Shown one piece after another: positions 8,140 to 17,402 of a stretch of 64,000 nt of DNA; positions within the stretch are counted from its first letter, which is position 1; each line of letters starts with the position of its first letter. Both the position numbers and the translations under genes were made by a program. Under the pieces are notes generated by a model, which was given only the letters and a program-made list of their open reading frames with translations, made no database searches and was not told the DNA's origin. Source of the stretch: Pseudomonas proteolytica (GTDB taxonomy: Bacteria; Pseudomonadota; Gammaproteobacteria; Pseudomonadales; Pseudomonadaceae); contig NZ_VFEV01000011.1 in the NCBI RefSeq assembly GCF_007858275.1, forward strand, positions 1 to 64,000, given 5' to 3'.

Positions 8140-10263
8140 TTAGTTTATTTCAACGTCCATGTCTTCAGGCTTAAGCGTCTCTTGCTGGAAAGGCAGTCCT
8201 AATGCCTCCAGCATTAACGACGCAATTAGATTATTGACTACAAATAAGGAAGTTGCCGCGTTGAAATGCCCATAATCGAATGAAACCAGTCCTTTTTTCA
8301 TATCTTGCCCCAGATATGACAAGCACCCATCTACGTTGCATAGCTCATCAATTACAGATATATACTTAAATCCACCCTCTCCCTTCGAATACTTACCTTT
8401 CAGGGAGGCATCTTCATCAAATGGTTCCTGCGTAAGATTTGTAGAAATCCTTCTAGGTGTGTGCAACCAATACTGCCGGAGTACAATTTGGTAAAGCGAG
8501 ACCTCATACCTCGGCACCGGCCCCATAACGATCACACGCTCAACACCGTAAGCTTTCAGCTTAGCAACAACACTCTTCATATCATTCTTTGTATCAATAC
8601 CTGAAAACTGGGCAATAATCACTACTTTAGGAATTACTCTTTCAATGACGTCTAGCGCCAGAATGTTAGATGTGTCACACACTTTATTGGCAGCAGTCTC
8701 TGGCCCCGGAACATATGGAAAGCACCCGCTACTCGCCACCTGAAGAATTGAAACTTCTTTAGGAAGCACCTTTTCAATGCCATAACGCAACTGTTGTACA
8801 TGCGAGTCCCCCCACAACATAACACTTTTATTTGAGGTCGGCGTATAGCAGGAACTTAAAATCTCCGGTCTAGGATCAACCGTAGGTCGGCCGTGACGAT
8901 AGTTTTCTAAATCAAAAAAATCACAATCAAGCCTATAGCGTCGCGCCAAGTCATGCTCAGTCATGTACTTCATACCGGGTGCTGCATTTTCGAAATACTG
9001 AGCAAAATCCTCTCTATCTTTCATACGAAAAGTAAATCCGTCATTCTTATAAGTCGCAAAACCTACGATACCCAATATAGCAGCAACGAATAACAATCCC
9101 AAACTTTTAGTCCCAATATGTGCGGGAGAGCGAAATGGTTTTTCCACGAACCTGTAGGTTAACCATGCCGCAACGACACTTGCAAACACACAGATCACCA
9201 GGACTTTTACACTTGGCGTACCGCTCTCCATCGTTCGGGCAAATGTGAGAATGGGCCAATGCCAGAGATAAAGCGGAAAACTTATAAGGCCAATCCATAC
9301 CATCACTCTGCTCGACAATATCCGCTTGTTGATTAGCGAGTCAGGTCCCGATGCGATCAGAAGGACCGACCCAAGGACCGGAATAGCCGCCCAGTAACCC
9401 GGAAATGCGAACGTTTTGTCTATGAAAAAGAAACAACCAACGAGCAAAATCAACCCAACGAAAGAAAACACGTTAGGTAATATCGGCGAAAGTTTTGCAG
9501 CTGCTACTGCATTTTCACTAAAAAATGATGCAACTGAGCTAACAACCGAATGATTTTTATATGAGCTGTACGCCAGCAAACTACCACAAAGAATTTCCCA
9601 CACTCGATTGTACGGGAGGTAAAAAGCCGCACTGGCATTAGTTCCAAGCTCAATCACACACAAAACAAAAGAAAGCAAGGCCATGATCGCAAGCGATACA
9701 TATACATCAAGTTTAAGTCTCCAAACAACTATTGCAGCTACTGGAAACAATAGATAGAATTGTTCCTCAACACCTAGAGACCATAGATGAAGAAGAGGTT
9801 TTAGCTCCGAGGCAACATCAAAATACCCAGACTCCCTGTACAAGATAATATTCTGTACAAACCCTAACCCTGCAGCTATATGCTTACCCAGTGACGAAAA
9901 TTCCGTAGCCACAGATGAGATCCAGCCAAAACAATAACATGCAACTAGAACAAATATCAATGCTGGAAATATTCGCCTAATCCTCCTTTTGTAAAACTCA
10001 ACAAAGCTAAAACTCCCAGCTTCCAAACTTTTAAAAATAATGCTCGATATAAGAAACCCAGAGATAACAAAAAAAACATCAACACCAACAAACCCACCGC
10101 TCAGCAAACCCGGAAAGGCATGAAACAAAACAACCGAAATGATAGCGATCGCACGTAGACCATCAATATCAGCTCTATACTTCAAATGCTGATTATCAGA
10201 AGTGAAATTATGTGCTGACGGGCCAGAGGTTTCCACTTTACTCAACTTACTCATTTCACTCAT
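8140..10263 (-). CDS. Acyltransferase-3 / SGNH fusion (OafA/OatA-like O-acetyltransferase)
   Basis: 707 residues in two parts. Residues about 28-400 are an acyltransferase-3 membrane domain with ten or so helices: YRADIDGLRAIAIISVVLFH, GFVGVDVFFVISGFLISS, FYKRRIRRIFPAL and HLWSLGVEEQFYLLFP. Residues about 470-690 form a periplasmic SGNH domain (VMLWGDSHVQQLRYGIEKVL; C-terminal DYGHFNAATS with Asp/His). Such fusions acetylate O antigen, peptidoglycan or other envelope glycans. AGGGAGA is 8 bases before the ATG. The gene is clearly AT-richer than ohr and efp on either side, with codons such as ATA and AAA frequent, which suggests transfer. It stands alone between an ohr terminator and an efp terminator. 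Confidence 0.9.
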   Translation of the reverse strand: MSEMSKLSKVETSGPSAHNFTSDNQHLKYRADIDGLRAIAIISVVLFHAFPGLLSGGFVGVDVFFVISGFLISSIIFKSLEAGSFSFVEFYKRRIRRIFPALIFVLVACYCFGWISSVATEFSSLGKHIAAGLGFVQNIILYRESGYFDVASELKPLLHLWSLGVEEQFYLLFPVAAIVVWRLKLDVYVSLAIMALLSFVLCVIELGTNASAAFYLPYNRVWEILCGSLLAYSSYKNHSVVSSVASFFSENAVAAAKLSPILPNVFSFVGLILLVGCFFFIDKTFAFPGYWAAIPVLGSVLLIASGPDSLINKRILSSRVMVWIGLISFPLYLWHWPILTFARTMESGTPSVKVLVICVFASVVAAWLTYRFVEKPFRSPAHIGTKSLGLLFVAAILGIVGFATYKNDGFTFRMKDREDFAQYFENAAPGMKYMTEHDLARRYRLDCDFFDLENYRHGRPTVDPRPEILSSCYTPTSNKSVMLWGDSHVQQLRYGIEKVLPKEVSILQVASSGCFPYVPGPETAANKVCDTSNILALDVIERVIPKVVIIAQFSGIDTKNDMKSVVAKLKAYGVERVIVMGPVPRYEVSLYQIVLRQYWLHTPRRISTNLTQEPFDEDASLKGKYSKGEGGFKYISVIDELCNVDGCLSYLGQDMKKGLVSFDYGHFNAATSLFVVNNLIASLMLEALGLPFQQETLKPEDMDVEIN

Positions 10264-10465
10264 TCAAGTTTCTCCCTCTATCCATAACCCATTTCTTGTG
10301 GTTCGCGCAATGTGCAGCGATGCTCACATTCGTGCCCCAAAGGCAGGCTGCAGGGTGATTGCCCTTCCCTAACCAAATCACCATATCCAAGGTTCGGCAG
10401 CAACGTTGGAGATTAGGCTTTTCAGCCAAATCCAGAACAGCACTTACATCCTGAGCAATGGACAT

Positions 10466-10497
10466 AAAAAAACCGGAGCCCTAATGAGACTCCGGTA
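10466..10497 (-). terminator. Terminator of efp
   Basis: On the minus strand a ccggag / ctccgg stem with a short loop is followed by seven T (the A run at 10466-10472). It lies about 90 bases past the efp stop and separates efp from the acyltransferase gene. Confidence 0.8.
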
Positions 10498-10585
10498 TTC
10501 CTGCTGCACATGAGTGTTTATCAACAACCCTCATGTGCACAGCATTACAACTGACGGTCGCTTTACTGGGTCAGTAACCCCAGAA

Positions 10586-11158
10586 TTACTTCTTGGCGCG
10601 ACCTTTGTACGAACCACCTTCACGGGTGTCGATCTCGATCAGGTCGTCGATTTCGATGAAATCAGCCACTTGCAGTTCGGTACCGTTAGCCAGCTTGGCC
10701 GGCTTCATCACTTTGCCCGAAGTGTCGCCGCGAGCGGAACCTTCGGTGTAGGCAACCTTACGCACGATGGTGGTCGGCAGCTCTACGGAAACCAGGCGCT
10801 CTTCGAAGAAAATCGCTTCGCAGACGTCGGTCATGCCTTCTTCGATAAATGGCAGAACGGCTTCGATGTCTTCAGCGTTCAGCTCGTACATGGTGTAGTC
10901 GGTGGTGTCCATGAACGTGTAGGTGTCGCCGCTGATGAACGACAGGGTCGCTTCTTTACGGTCGAGGATTACGTCGTCCAGCTTGTCATCGGCGCTGTAT
11001 ACGGTTTCGGTCTTGTAACCGGTCAGCAGGTTCTTCAGCTTGGTCTTCATGATTGCGCTGTTACGACCAGACTTGGTGAACTCAGCTTTCTGAACCAACC
11101 AAGGGTCGTTGTCGATACGGATCACGGTACCGGGTTTCAGTTCTTTACCAGTTTTCAT
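10586..11158 (-). CDS. efp: Translation elongation factor P
   Basis: 190 residues in three beta-barrel domains. EF-P enters the E site and relieves ribosome stalling on polyproline stretches. The loop KSGRNSA places Arg at position 32, the residue that EarP rhamnosylates in pseudomonads in place of the beta-lysylated Lys34 of E. coli. The C terminus has the conserved [19 protein letters not shown]. The modifying enzyme gene, earP, lies 49 bases upstream on the same strand, so the two can share a transcript. Confidence 0.98.
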   Translation of the reverse strand: MKTGKELKPGTVIRIDNDPWLVQKAEFTKSGRNSAIMKTKLKNLLTGYKTETVYSADDKLDDVILDRKEATLSFISGDTYTFMDTTDYTMYELNAEDIEAVLPFIEEGMTDVCEAIFFEERLVSVELPTTIVRKVAYTEGSARGDTSGKVMKPAKLANGTELQVADFIEIDDLIEIDTREGGSYKGRAKK

Positions 11159-11207
11159 TACGAATATCCGAAATTTGGATGGGATTTACAAAAATCAAGG
11201 TCGCGTA

Positions 11208-12341
11208 TCATATCCAATTTTCATAAAACTGTACCAGCGCCGTCGCAAGATCAGCCTGCAAGGCCTGTTCCAGACACCATTTTTCGGCGTGCACGGTCAG
11301 TTCCGGCCAATGCTCAAGCAGGATTTTCCAGCTTGAGGCCATATCGCTGTCGGTGTTCCAGGCTTGCCATAGGGCGATCAGCGCGGCTTTTGCGGGTGCC
11401 GACAGGGCCTGGGTATAGAGCGCGAGGAAGGCATCGAGCTTGTCCAGGTGGATATCTTCGTCCTGGCGGTAGATGTGCCATAGCAACGGGCGCCCAGCCC
11501 ATTGCGCACGCACAAAGGAGTCTTCGCCGCGCACCGCATTGAAGTCGCAGCACCACAGCAGGCGGTCGTATTGTTCCTGCCGCACGAACGCCAGCACCTG
11601 TACCGTCAGCGTCCCGCGCAGGTGAATATCCCCTGCGGCCAACGCCTCCACACCCAACCAGCGCTGCACGTCGCCAAGAATGCGCCCTTCCGGCACCAAC
11701 AGATGAGTGGCTTGCCCATCAGCCGCCAACACGTCCAGCCAACTGGCCAGCCCGGCGTTTTCATAGGCAAACAGCGACATCAACCGCGCGCCCTTTGCGG
11801 GAAAGACGCCCAGCCCTTGCAGGAATTGTTGCCGGCCCTGCAAATCACGCTGAAAGGCCTGGCGCCGCTCGATCAGCCCGGCCTCACGCAGCAAGCCCCC
11901 CGTGCCAGGGCGAAATCCCGGGAAGAAGAAATACTTTTGGACACCTTTGAACTTCACCGACGGCAGGCCGTGGCAACCGACCACCCATTCCTCGGCGCTT
12001 AAATAGTCGAGGTTCATCCACAGTGGCGAGTGCTCGCACCCCGCCATGGCCTCCATATAGTCATGGGGCAATTGGCAGGCAAATGCGGCAATCACCACAT
12101 CAGCCGCTGGCGTAGGCGCCCAGTCCTGTGACCAGTGACGTACGTCGACGCCCTCTTGCCACTGCTGGTCCAACTGCACATCCACCTCTGGGCACATGCG
12201 CTCGAACGCCCGCAAATCATCGACCCATAGGCGCACAGCGCAGGCGTGTTCTGCTGCCAATTGCCGGGCCAGGCGCCAGGTCACGCCGATGTCGCCGTAG
12301 TTGTCGACGACGCTGCAAAAAATATCCCAGCGGGCTTTCAT
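11208..12341 (-). CDS. earP: EF-P arginine rhamnosyltransferase EarP
   Basis: 377 residues. EarP is a GT-B-fold inverting glycosyltransferase that moves rhamnose from dTDP-L-rhamnose to Arg32 of EF-P. The N-terminal WDIFCSVVDNYGDIGVTWRL carries Asp13 and Asp17, reported as essential in the Pseudomonas enzyme, and the C-terminal GEDSFVRAQWAGRPLLWHIY is the nucleotide-sugar loop. I chose ATG 12341 (TGGAG six bases upstream) over the ATGs at 12356 and 12353. Its donor sugar links it functionally to the rml genes, of which rmlC appears at the right edge of this window. Confidence 0.96.
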   Translation of the reverse strand: MKARWDIFCSVVDNYGDIGVTWRLARQLAAEHACAVRLWVDDLRAFERMCPEVDVQLDQQWQEGVDVRHWSQDWAPTPAADVVIAAFACQLPHDYMEAMAGCEHSPLWMNLDYLSAEEWVVGCHGLPSVKFKGVQKYFFFPGFRPGTGGLLREAGLIERRQAFQRDLQGRQQFLQGLGVFPAKGARLMSLFAYENAGLASWLDVLAADGQATHLLVPEGRILGDVQRWLGVEALAAGDIHLRGTLTVQVLAFVRQEQYDRLLWCCDFNAVRGEDSFVRAQWAGRPLLWHIYRQDEDIHLDKLDAFLALYTQALSAPAKAALIALWQAWNTDSDMASSWKILLEHWPELTVHAEKWCLEQALQADLATALVQFYENWI

Positions 12342-12473
12342 TCCGGGCTCCATCATTCAAAGGCTCGATTGTCCGCATAAATGCCGTCATGCAGAAGGGT
12401 TGATCGCGATTATTCTGCACGCTGGCTATGCGACAATCCCTCGCTCACCGCAACCGTCCGCCAGGAGGCCGCC

Positions 12474-12842
12474 ATGTCCGATCGCCCGATGTCGCTGTTC
12501 AAACTCAGTATTGCCGTGGCCCTGGGCCTGTGGCTGGGCTTTGTCGCAATCGCGCTGACAGGCTGGCTGGCCTCGCGCTACCTGCTTGAACAACCTGTGG
12601 CCGCCGTCACCCAGGCCGTGCAACAACTGGGCACGCCGCCGACCGTGACGCCAGAGCCGCCCAACCAAATGTTTGAGCAATACCAACAGAACCTGCACAA
12701 GCAGGAACAACAACAGACGCTGGACCAGGCGCGGGCCAACCCGCGCAACCTGTCCAACCCCAAATGCCAATTCTGGCTCCAGCAGGACCAGAACGCCCCC
12801 AGCGACAAGAGCCGGGCCAACGTCCTGCAATTCTGTGATTGA
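12474..12842 (+). CDS. Small single-pass membrane protein, function unknown
   Basis: 122 residues starting at ATG 12474 behind AGGAGG. A single membrane helix (about residues 8-30, LSIAVALGLWLGFVAIALTG) is followed by a Pro/Gln-rich soluble tail (PPTVTPEPPNQMFEQYQQNL, then HKQEQQQTLDQARANPRN) and a C-terminal segment with two cysteines (NPKCQFWLQQ and LQFCD at the very end). The tail probably lies in the periplasm, where the cysteines could pair. The gene is 13 bases upstream of the Gre-like gene and likely co-transcribed with it. I do not recognise a characterised family. Confidence 0.8.
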   Translation: MSDRPMSLFKLSIAVALGLWLGFVAIALTGWLASRYLLEQPVAAVTQAVQQLGTPPTVTPEPPNQMFEQYQQNLHKQEQQQTLDQARANPRNLSNPKCQFWLQQDQNAPSDKSRANVLQFCD

Positions 12843-12855
12843 GCCGCAAGCCCCC

Positions 12856-13338
12856 ATGAATAAACATGCCGTCCTCCAGTTGATCCTGGAAAAACTCGCC
12901 GCCGACCTGAATGTGGCGCAACGCGCCGCGCAAACCGCCTACGAGACCGCGACCCACGAAGAAAACATCGCCGAGAACAAATACGACACCCTGGGCCTGG
13001 AGGCGTCTTACCTCGCCGCCGGGCAAGCCAAGCGCGTGGAGGAAATCAGACAGTCACTGGTGTTGTGCCAAAACCTGAGCCTGCGACCCTACGATGAGCA
13101 ACGGGGTATCGAAGTAGGCGCCCTGCTCGGCCTCGAAGATGACAACGACCGCCAGCAATGGCTGTTCCTCGCGCCGGACGCGGCAGGCCTGAAAGTCTAT
13201 GTGGTGGGGCAGTTGGTGACCGTCATCACCCCTCGCTCGCCGCTGGGCAAAAGCCTGCTGGGCAAGTTCGAGGGGGATGAGGTAGAGATACTGGTAGCGG
13301 GCGCCCGGCAACAGTTCGTGGTGACCGAGGCCCGCTAG
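12856..13338 (+). CDS. GreA/GreB-like C-terminal domain protein
   Basis: 160 residues. The N-terminal half is helical (AAQTAYETATHEENIAENKY, then DTLGLEASYLAAGQAKRVEEI) and resembles the end of a Gre coiled coil. The C-terminal half (LFLAPDAAGLKVYVVGQLVT, TPRSPLGKSLLGKFEGDEVE) is the FKBP-like Gre domain with the family motif SPLGKALLGK. The acidic coiled-coil tip of true Gre factors (GDRSENADYQ in the greB product here) is replaced by THEENIAENKYDTLG. It may bind RNA polymerase without the usual cleavage stimulation, but that is inference. The start at 12856 has a weak ribosome site, so coupling to the upstream gene is plausible. Confidence 0.75.
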   Translation: MNKHAVLQLILEKLAADLNVAQRAAQTAYETATHEENIAENKYDTLGLEASYLAAGQAKRVEEIRQSLVLCQNLSLRPYDEQRGIEVGALLGLEDDNDRQQWLFLAPDAAGLKVYVVGQLVTVITPRSPLGKSLLGKFEGDEVEILVAGARQQFVVTEAR

Positions 13339-13343
13339 GTCGG

Positions 13344-14327
<984 letters not shown>

Positions 14328-14422
14328 TCAAAGCAGATAGACGCCACGGATATCAGCGACGGTATATAACTATATTAAAGGTTGGATCGATAAATCTAGA
14401 ACTTTTTATCGTTTACGCCCCA

Positions 14423-14923
14423 TCACACATCATCACTGCGCCGACACTGCCGCAAAGGCACCAGATAGACCGGTACCCGAGACAACTGCAACACCCGCGC
14501 CGCGGTACGTCCCAGTGGCGTCGGGATCCCTGTGCCCTGGCTATGACTCCCTACGATCAACAAATCCACCGAGAGTTTCTGCGCCTGGTCGAGAATCACT
14601 TGGGCGGGATCCCCCTGGATCACCCGCACCGAATGAATCGCCTGCAAGTCCTGCTCGCCGTCCTTCAACTCTTCACGAAAACTGTCCAGCATCCGCTGCT
14701 CGATGTTCGCCATTACTGTATTGAGCCCCTGGCTCTGCCATTCGCTCAAGGCCTGTTCATCAAGATAGGTTTGAAGCACCGACTCTGCGAACAGCCCGAT
14801 CGGCTCTACCACATGAATCACATACAGATCCGCCTTGAACGTGCGTGCCATCGCCAGCGCATGCTGCATCACGTAAGGCGCATACACACCCAGGTCTGAG
14901 GCGTACAACATCGACCGAATCAT
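14423..14923 (-). CDS. Universal stress protein (UspA family)
   Basis: 166 residues with the Usp fold: N-terminal MIRSMLYASDLGVYAPYVMQ, strand YVIHVVEP, VRVIQGDPAQVILDQAQ, then VDLLIVGSHSQ and the late nucleotide-binding stretch LGRTAARVLQLSRVPVYLVP. The usual G-2X-G-9X-G(S/T) ATP motif is only loosely met (GSHSQGTGIPTPLGRTAA), so ATP binding is uncertain. It is transcribed alone, upstream of cysB on the same strand with a gap of about 100 bases. Confidence 0.88.
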   Translation of the reverse strand: MIRSMLYASDLGVYAPYVMQHALAMARTFKADLYVIHVVEPIGLFAESVLQTYLDEQALSEWQSQGLNTVMANIEQRMLDSFREELKDGEQDLQAIHSVRVIQGDPAQVILDQAQKLSVDLLIVGSHSQGTGIPTPLGRTAARVLQLSRVPVYLVPLRQCRRSDDV

Positions 14924-14993
14924 AGAACCTCCCGGGCTGCCAGGATGGCGGGGATTGTTTCAGCTTAGCAGCGCCTCCGCGACTGCGATGAAC

Positions 14994-15911
14994 TTAGCTC
15001 TGGACCTGGACTTTTGGCTCATTGCTCACGCCATGGGGCACATGCCCGGTGGCCACAACCTCCCTGGCTTTCTCGCAATGGCCGGCCTGGTCGTCAAAAA
15101 ACACGTCGGCGGCGAACGCCTCAAGGAACGCGGATTTTTCCAGGCCGCCAAGAAACAGCGACTCATCCAGGCGGATGTCCCACTCGCGCAACGTACGGAT
15201 CACCCGTTCGTGGGACGGGGCCGAACGCGCCGTCACCAACGCCGTGCGGATCGGGCAGGACTCATCGGGGAACTCGCGCTGCAACAGATTGAGGGCGGCC
15301 AGGAACCCTTTGAATGGCCCGCCGCGCAGCGGTTCGCGGGCCGCTTGCCGCTCGCTGGCCTGGAAGGCTTCCAGGCCGCCGCTCTGGTAGACGCGCTCGG
15401 ACTCGTCGGAAAACAGCACCGCATCGCCATCGAAGGCAATCCGCAATTCGGCACTGCAAGCCCGGCGGGCGCCGCCAGACAGAATGGTCGCCGCCGCAAA
15501 ACCGGCATCCAGCGCGCTGCGCACATCTTCGGCATGGGTGGAGAGGAACAGGTGGCAGCCAAACGCCGCCAGGTAAGGGTGGGGGTTACGCCCACCGACA
15601 AAGGCCGCGCGGGAAATATCCAGGCCGTAATGCTGGATCGAATTGAACACGCGCAAACCGGTATCGGCACTGTTGCGCGACACCAGCACCACTTCGACCC
15701 GCGCGCGGCCCAGGCTGGCATTGAGGGTCAGGAGCTTCTTGACCAGAGGGAACGCATCCCCGGGCTCAAGGATTTCTTCCTCGTGGTCGATCTGGTACTT
15801 GCGGTAGGCCTCGACGCCCTGGGCCAGATAAACCTTGTGGCTTTCGCCCAGGTCGAACAGTGCCCGCGAGGAAATCGCCAGTACCAGTTTGTCGCTCATG
15901 CCTTTGGCCAT
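14994..15911 (-). CDS. 5'-nucleotidase (cN-I-like family)
   Basis: 305 residues similar to the 5'-nucleotidase family PF06189, which includes animal cytosolic 5'-nucleotidase I. Seen are LVLAISSRALFDLGESHKVY (Ser in place of the first Asp of the usual HAD loop, which is usual here), VEVVLVSRNSADTGLRVFNS, the central RIAFDGDAVLFSDESERVYQ carrying the DxD pair, and a late FFDDQAGHCE acidic motif. It would hydrolyse nucleoside 5'-monophosphates in the cytoplasm. The gene starts nine bases after the ketopantoate-reductase-like gene and forms the end of a three-gene unit. An internal ATG at 15899 is a less likely start. Confidence 0.85.
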   Translation of the reverse strand: MAKGMSDKLVLAISSRALFDLGESHKVYLAQGVEAYRKYQIDHEEEILEPGDAFPLVKKLLTLNASLGRARVEVVLVSRNSADTGLRVFNSIQHYGLDISRAAFVGGRNPHPYLAAFGCHLFLSTHAEDVRSALDAGFAAATILSGGARRACSAELRIAFDGDAVLFSDESERVYQSGGLEAFQASERQAAREPLRGGPFKGFLAALNLLQREFPDESCPIRTALVTARSAPSHERVIRTLREWDIRLDESLFLGGLEKSAFLEAFAADVFFDDQAGHCEKAREVVATGHVPHGVSNEPKVQVQS

Positions 15912-15920
15912 GTCTGTTCC

Positions 15921-16883
15921 TCAGCCGTTGCGTCGATCAATAAAGCCCAAGGCTTGATACAGCGCCTGCATCCGCGGCATTTCACAGCCGGCGGCCTGGG
16001 CGGCAGCCAGCGGACGGGCGTAGATCGCAGCCAGTTCCAGGGGGCGCTGGTGCAGATGATCGTGATACATGCTGGGCCAATAGTCCGTCAAACGCTCGGT
16101 CATGTTGAACATCTGCGCGGCGTAGCCAGGTGCGATTTCATGGCCGCATGCATGGGCGCCTTGCACCACTTCGGCCATCAGGCCCTGGATCAATTCCCGG
16201 CTGGATTGGTCAGCCATCAACTCCGAGGTATTGGCACCGAGCAGCACCGACAGGCCGTTGTATGGCACATTCCACACCAGCTTATGCCAGCGTGCCTGGT
16301 CCAGGTCAGGCATGGCCTGGGAGTCGATCCCGGCCTGGCGAAACAGCCCGGCGCCCTCCTCCACAATCGCCTGGCGGCGGTCTGCATCCTGTGCGGCATT
16401 GCCACTGTGATAGCCAAGACTGACCCGGCCCATGGCCTGGTGCTCGACGATCCCCGGCCCGGAACGGTGTACGCAGATATAACAAAGCCCGCCGAGCAAA
16501 TGCAGGGACTCAGGCAAATGTTCGCGCAGGCCGTCCTCGACACCCAGGCCATTTTGCAACAGCACGACCTTGGCATCCGGCGCCGCCACCTGGGCAATGG
16601 TCGGTGCCAGCTCAACGTTGCCGGTGGTTTTGGTGCCCACCAGCAGCCAGTCGCAAGGCGGCATGTCGGCCGCATTGGCATAGGCCTGGACCGGGTGCAG
16701 GCTCAAGGCCCCATGCACCGAACTATTGAGTTGCAAGCCACGTTCGCTCACCGCCGCATATTCGCTGCGCAACAGGAAATGCACGTCAAAACCGGCACGC
16801 GCCAGCATCAACCCGTAAAAACCACCGATGGCACCGGTGCCGATAATCCCAATGCGCGGCCCAGGTTCAACTGCACTCGTCAT
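15921..16883 (-). CDS. 2-dehydropantoate 2-reductase family protein
   Basis: 320 residues of the ApbA/PanE family, NADPH-dependent reductases of 2-dehydropantoate in pantothenate synthesis. The dinucleotide loop IGIIGTGAIGGFYGLMLARA lies at residues 10-30, VGTKTTGN near 84, and the catalytic-lysine helix QARWHKLVWNVPYNGLSVLL near 210, with a later LELAAIYARPLAAAQ block. Pseudomonas genomes often have several paralogues and a role in pantothenate synthesis is not certain here. Its ATG overlaps the TGA of the thioredoxin-like gene in an ATGA junction. Confidence 0.85.
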   Translation of the reverse strand: MTSAVEPGPRIGIIGTGAIGGFYGLMLARAGFDVHFLLRSEYAAVSERGLQLNSSVHGALSLHPVQAYANAADMPPCDWLLVGTKTTGNVELAPTIAQVAAPDAKVVLLQNGLGVEDGLREHLPESLHLLGGLCYICVHRSGPGIVEHQAMGRVSLGYHSGNAAQDADRRQAIVEEGAGLFRQAGIDSQAMPDLDQARWHKLVWNVPYNGLSVLLGANTSELMADQSSRELIQGLMAEVVQGAHACGHEIAPGYAAQMFNMTERLTDYWPSMYHDHLHQRPLELAAIYARPLAAAQAAGCEMPRMQALYQALGFIDRRNG

Positions 16884-17215
16884 GGCAACTCCTCTGGTTC
16901 TTGTTGGAGCGCCTCATTTATAGCGTCGCTGAGGTCACTCGGGTTCAGGCCCACCTGTAGTGCGCCGTGCAGTTGACCCTCGCACACTACAAATAAAGCC
17001 GGCAAATGAAAGATCCCGTAGCGCGCAACCGCGCCGCCATTGTGCCCAGCGTCGACCCAGCAGATGCGCGCCACCGGCAGATTCCAACCGGGTAGCTGCT
17101 GGCGCGCCCAACGGCAACTGGAACAGCCGACACTGGTAAACACCAGCAGCGAAGCACCAGGCAGCGCCAGCAACTGCTGGTCGATATCCAAATCCGTCAA
17201 TTCAAACGCTTTCAC
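16880..17215 (-). CDS. Thioredoxin-like protein
   Basis: 111 residues if started at GTG 17215. The protein has a thioredoxin fold core: LLVFTSVGCSSCRWARQQLP with a CSSC active site, ICWVDAGHNGGAVARYGIFH and LPALFVVCEGQLHG with the cis-proline. No signal peptide is visible, so it would be cytoplasmic. No ATG is available at this position; the frame is open to 17458, but upstream codons lie in the DAHP synthase leader and have no homology. It is the first gene of a unit with the reductase and 5'-nucleotidase genes, and is divergent from the type I DAHP synthase gene. Confidence 0.75.
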   Translation of the reverse strand: MKAFELTDLDIDQQLLALPGASLLVFTSVGCSSCRWARQQLPGWNLPVARICWVDAGHNGGAVARYGIFHLPALFVVCEGQLHGALQVGLNPSDLSDAINEALQQEPEELP

Positions 17216-17402
17216 TCGATCCGCACCACCACCTTTAACCAGGCAACACACTATCAGGCCACACGACAACGCGCGCAATTGCCCATTGTCGAGCAGGCTT
17301 GTACGCGCTAAGGTTCGGCTCCCCGCTGCATTTAAATCATGCTGTGCTCCGCCGCACGGGGTTCGCTGGCGGCCGGCACCCGTGACCCTGACGAGTAACA
17401 CG

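Noticed and set aside
10256..10465. A 69-codon minus-strand frame upstream of the acyltransferase gene
   Set aside because: Its start codon lies in the T tail of the efp terminator with no ribosome site, and the sequence resembles no family; taken as leader.
14955..16976. A 673-codon plus-strand frame across the nucleotidase and reductase genes
   Set aside because: Antisense shadow of two well-supported genes with ATGA coupling and motifs on the other strand.
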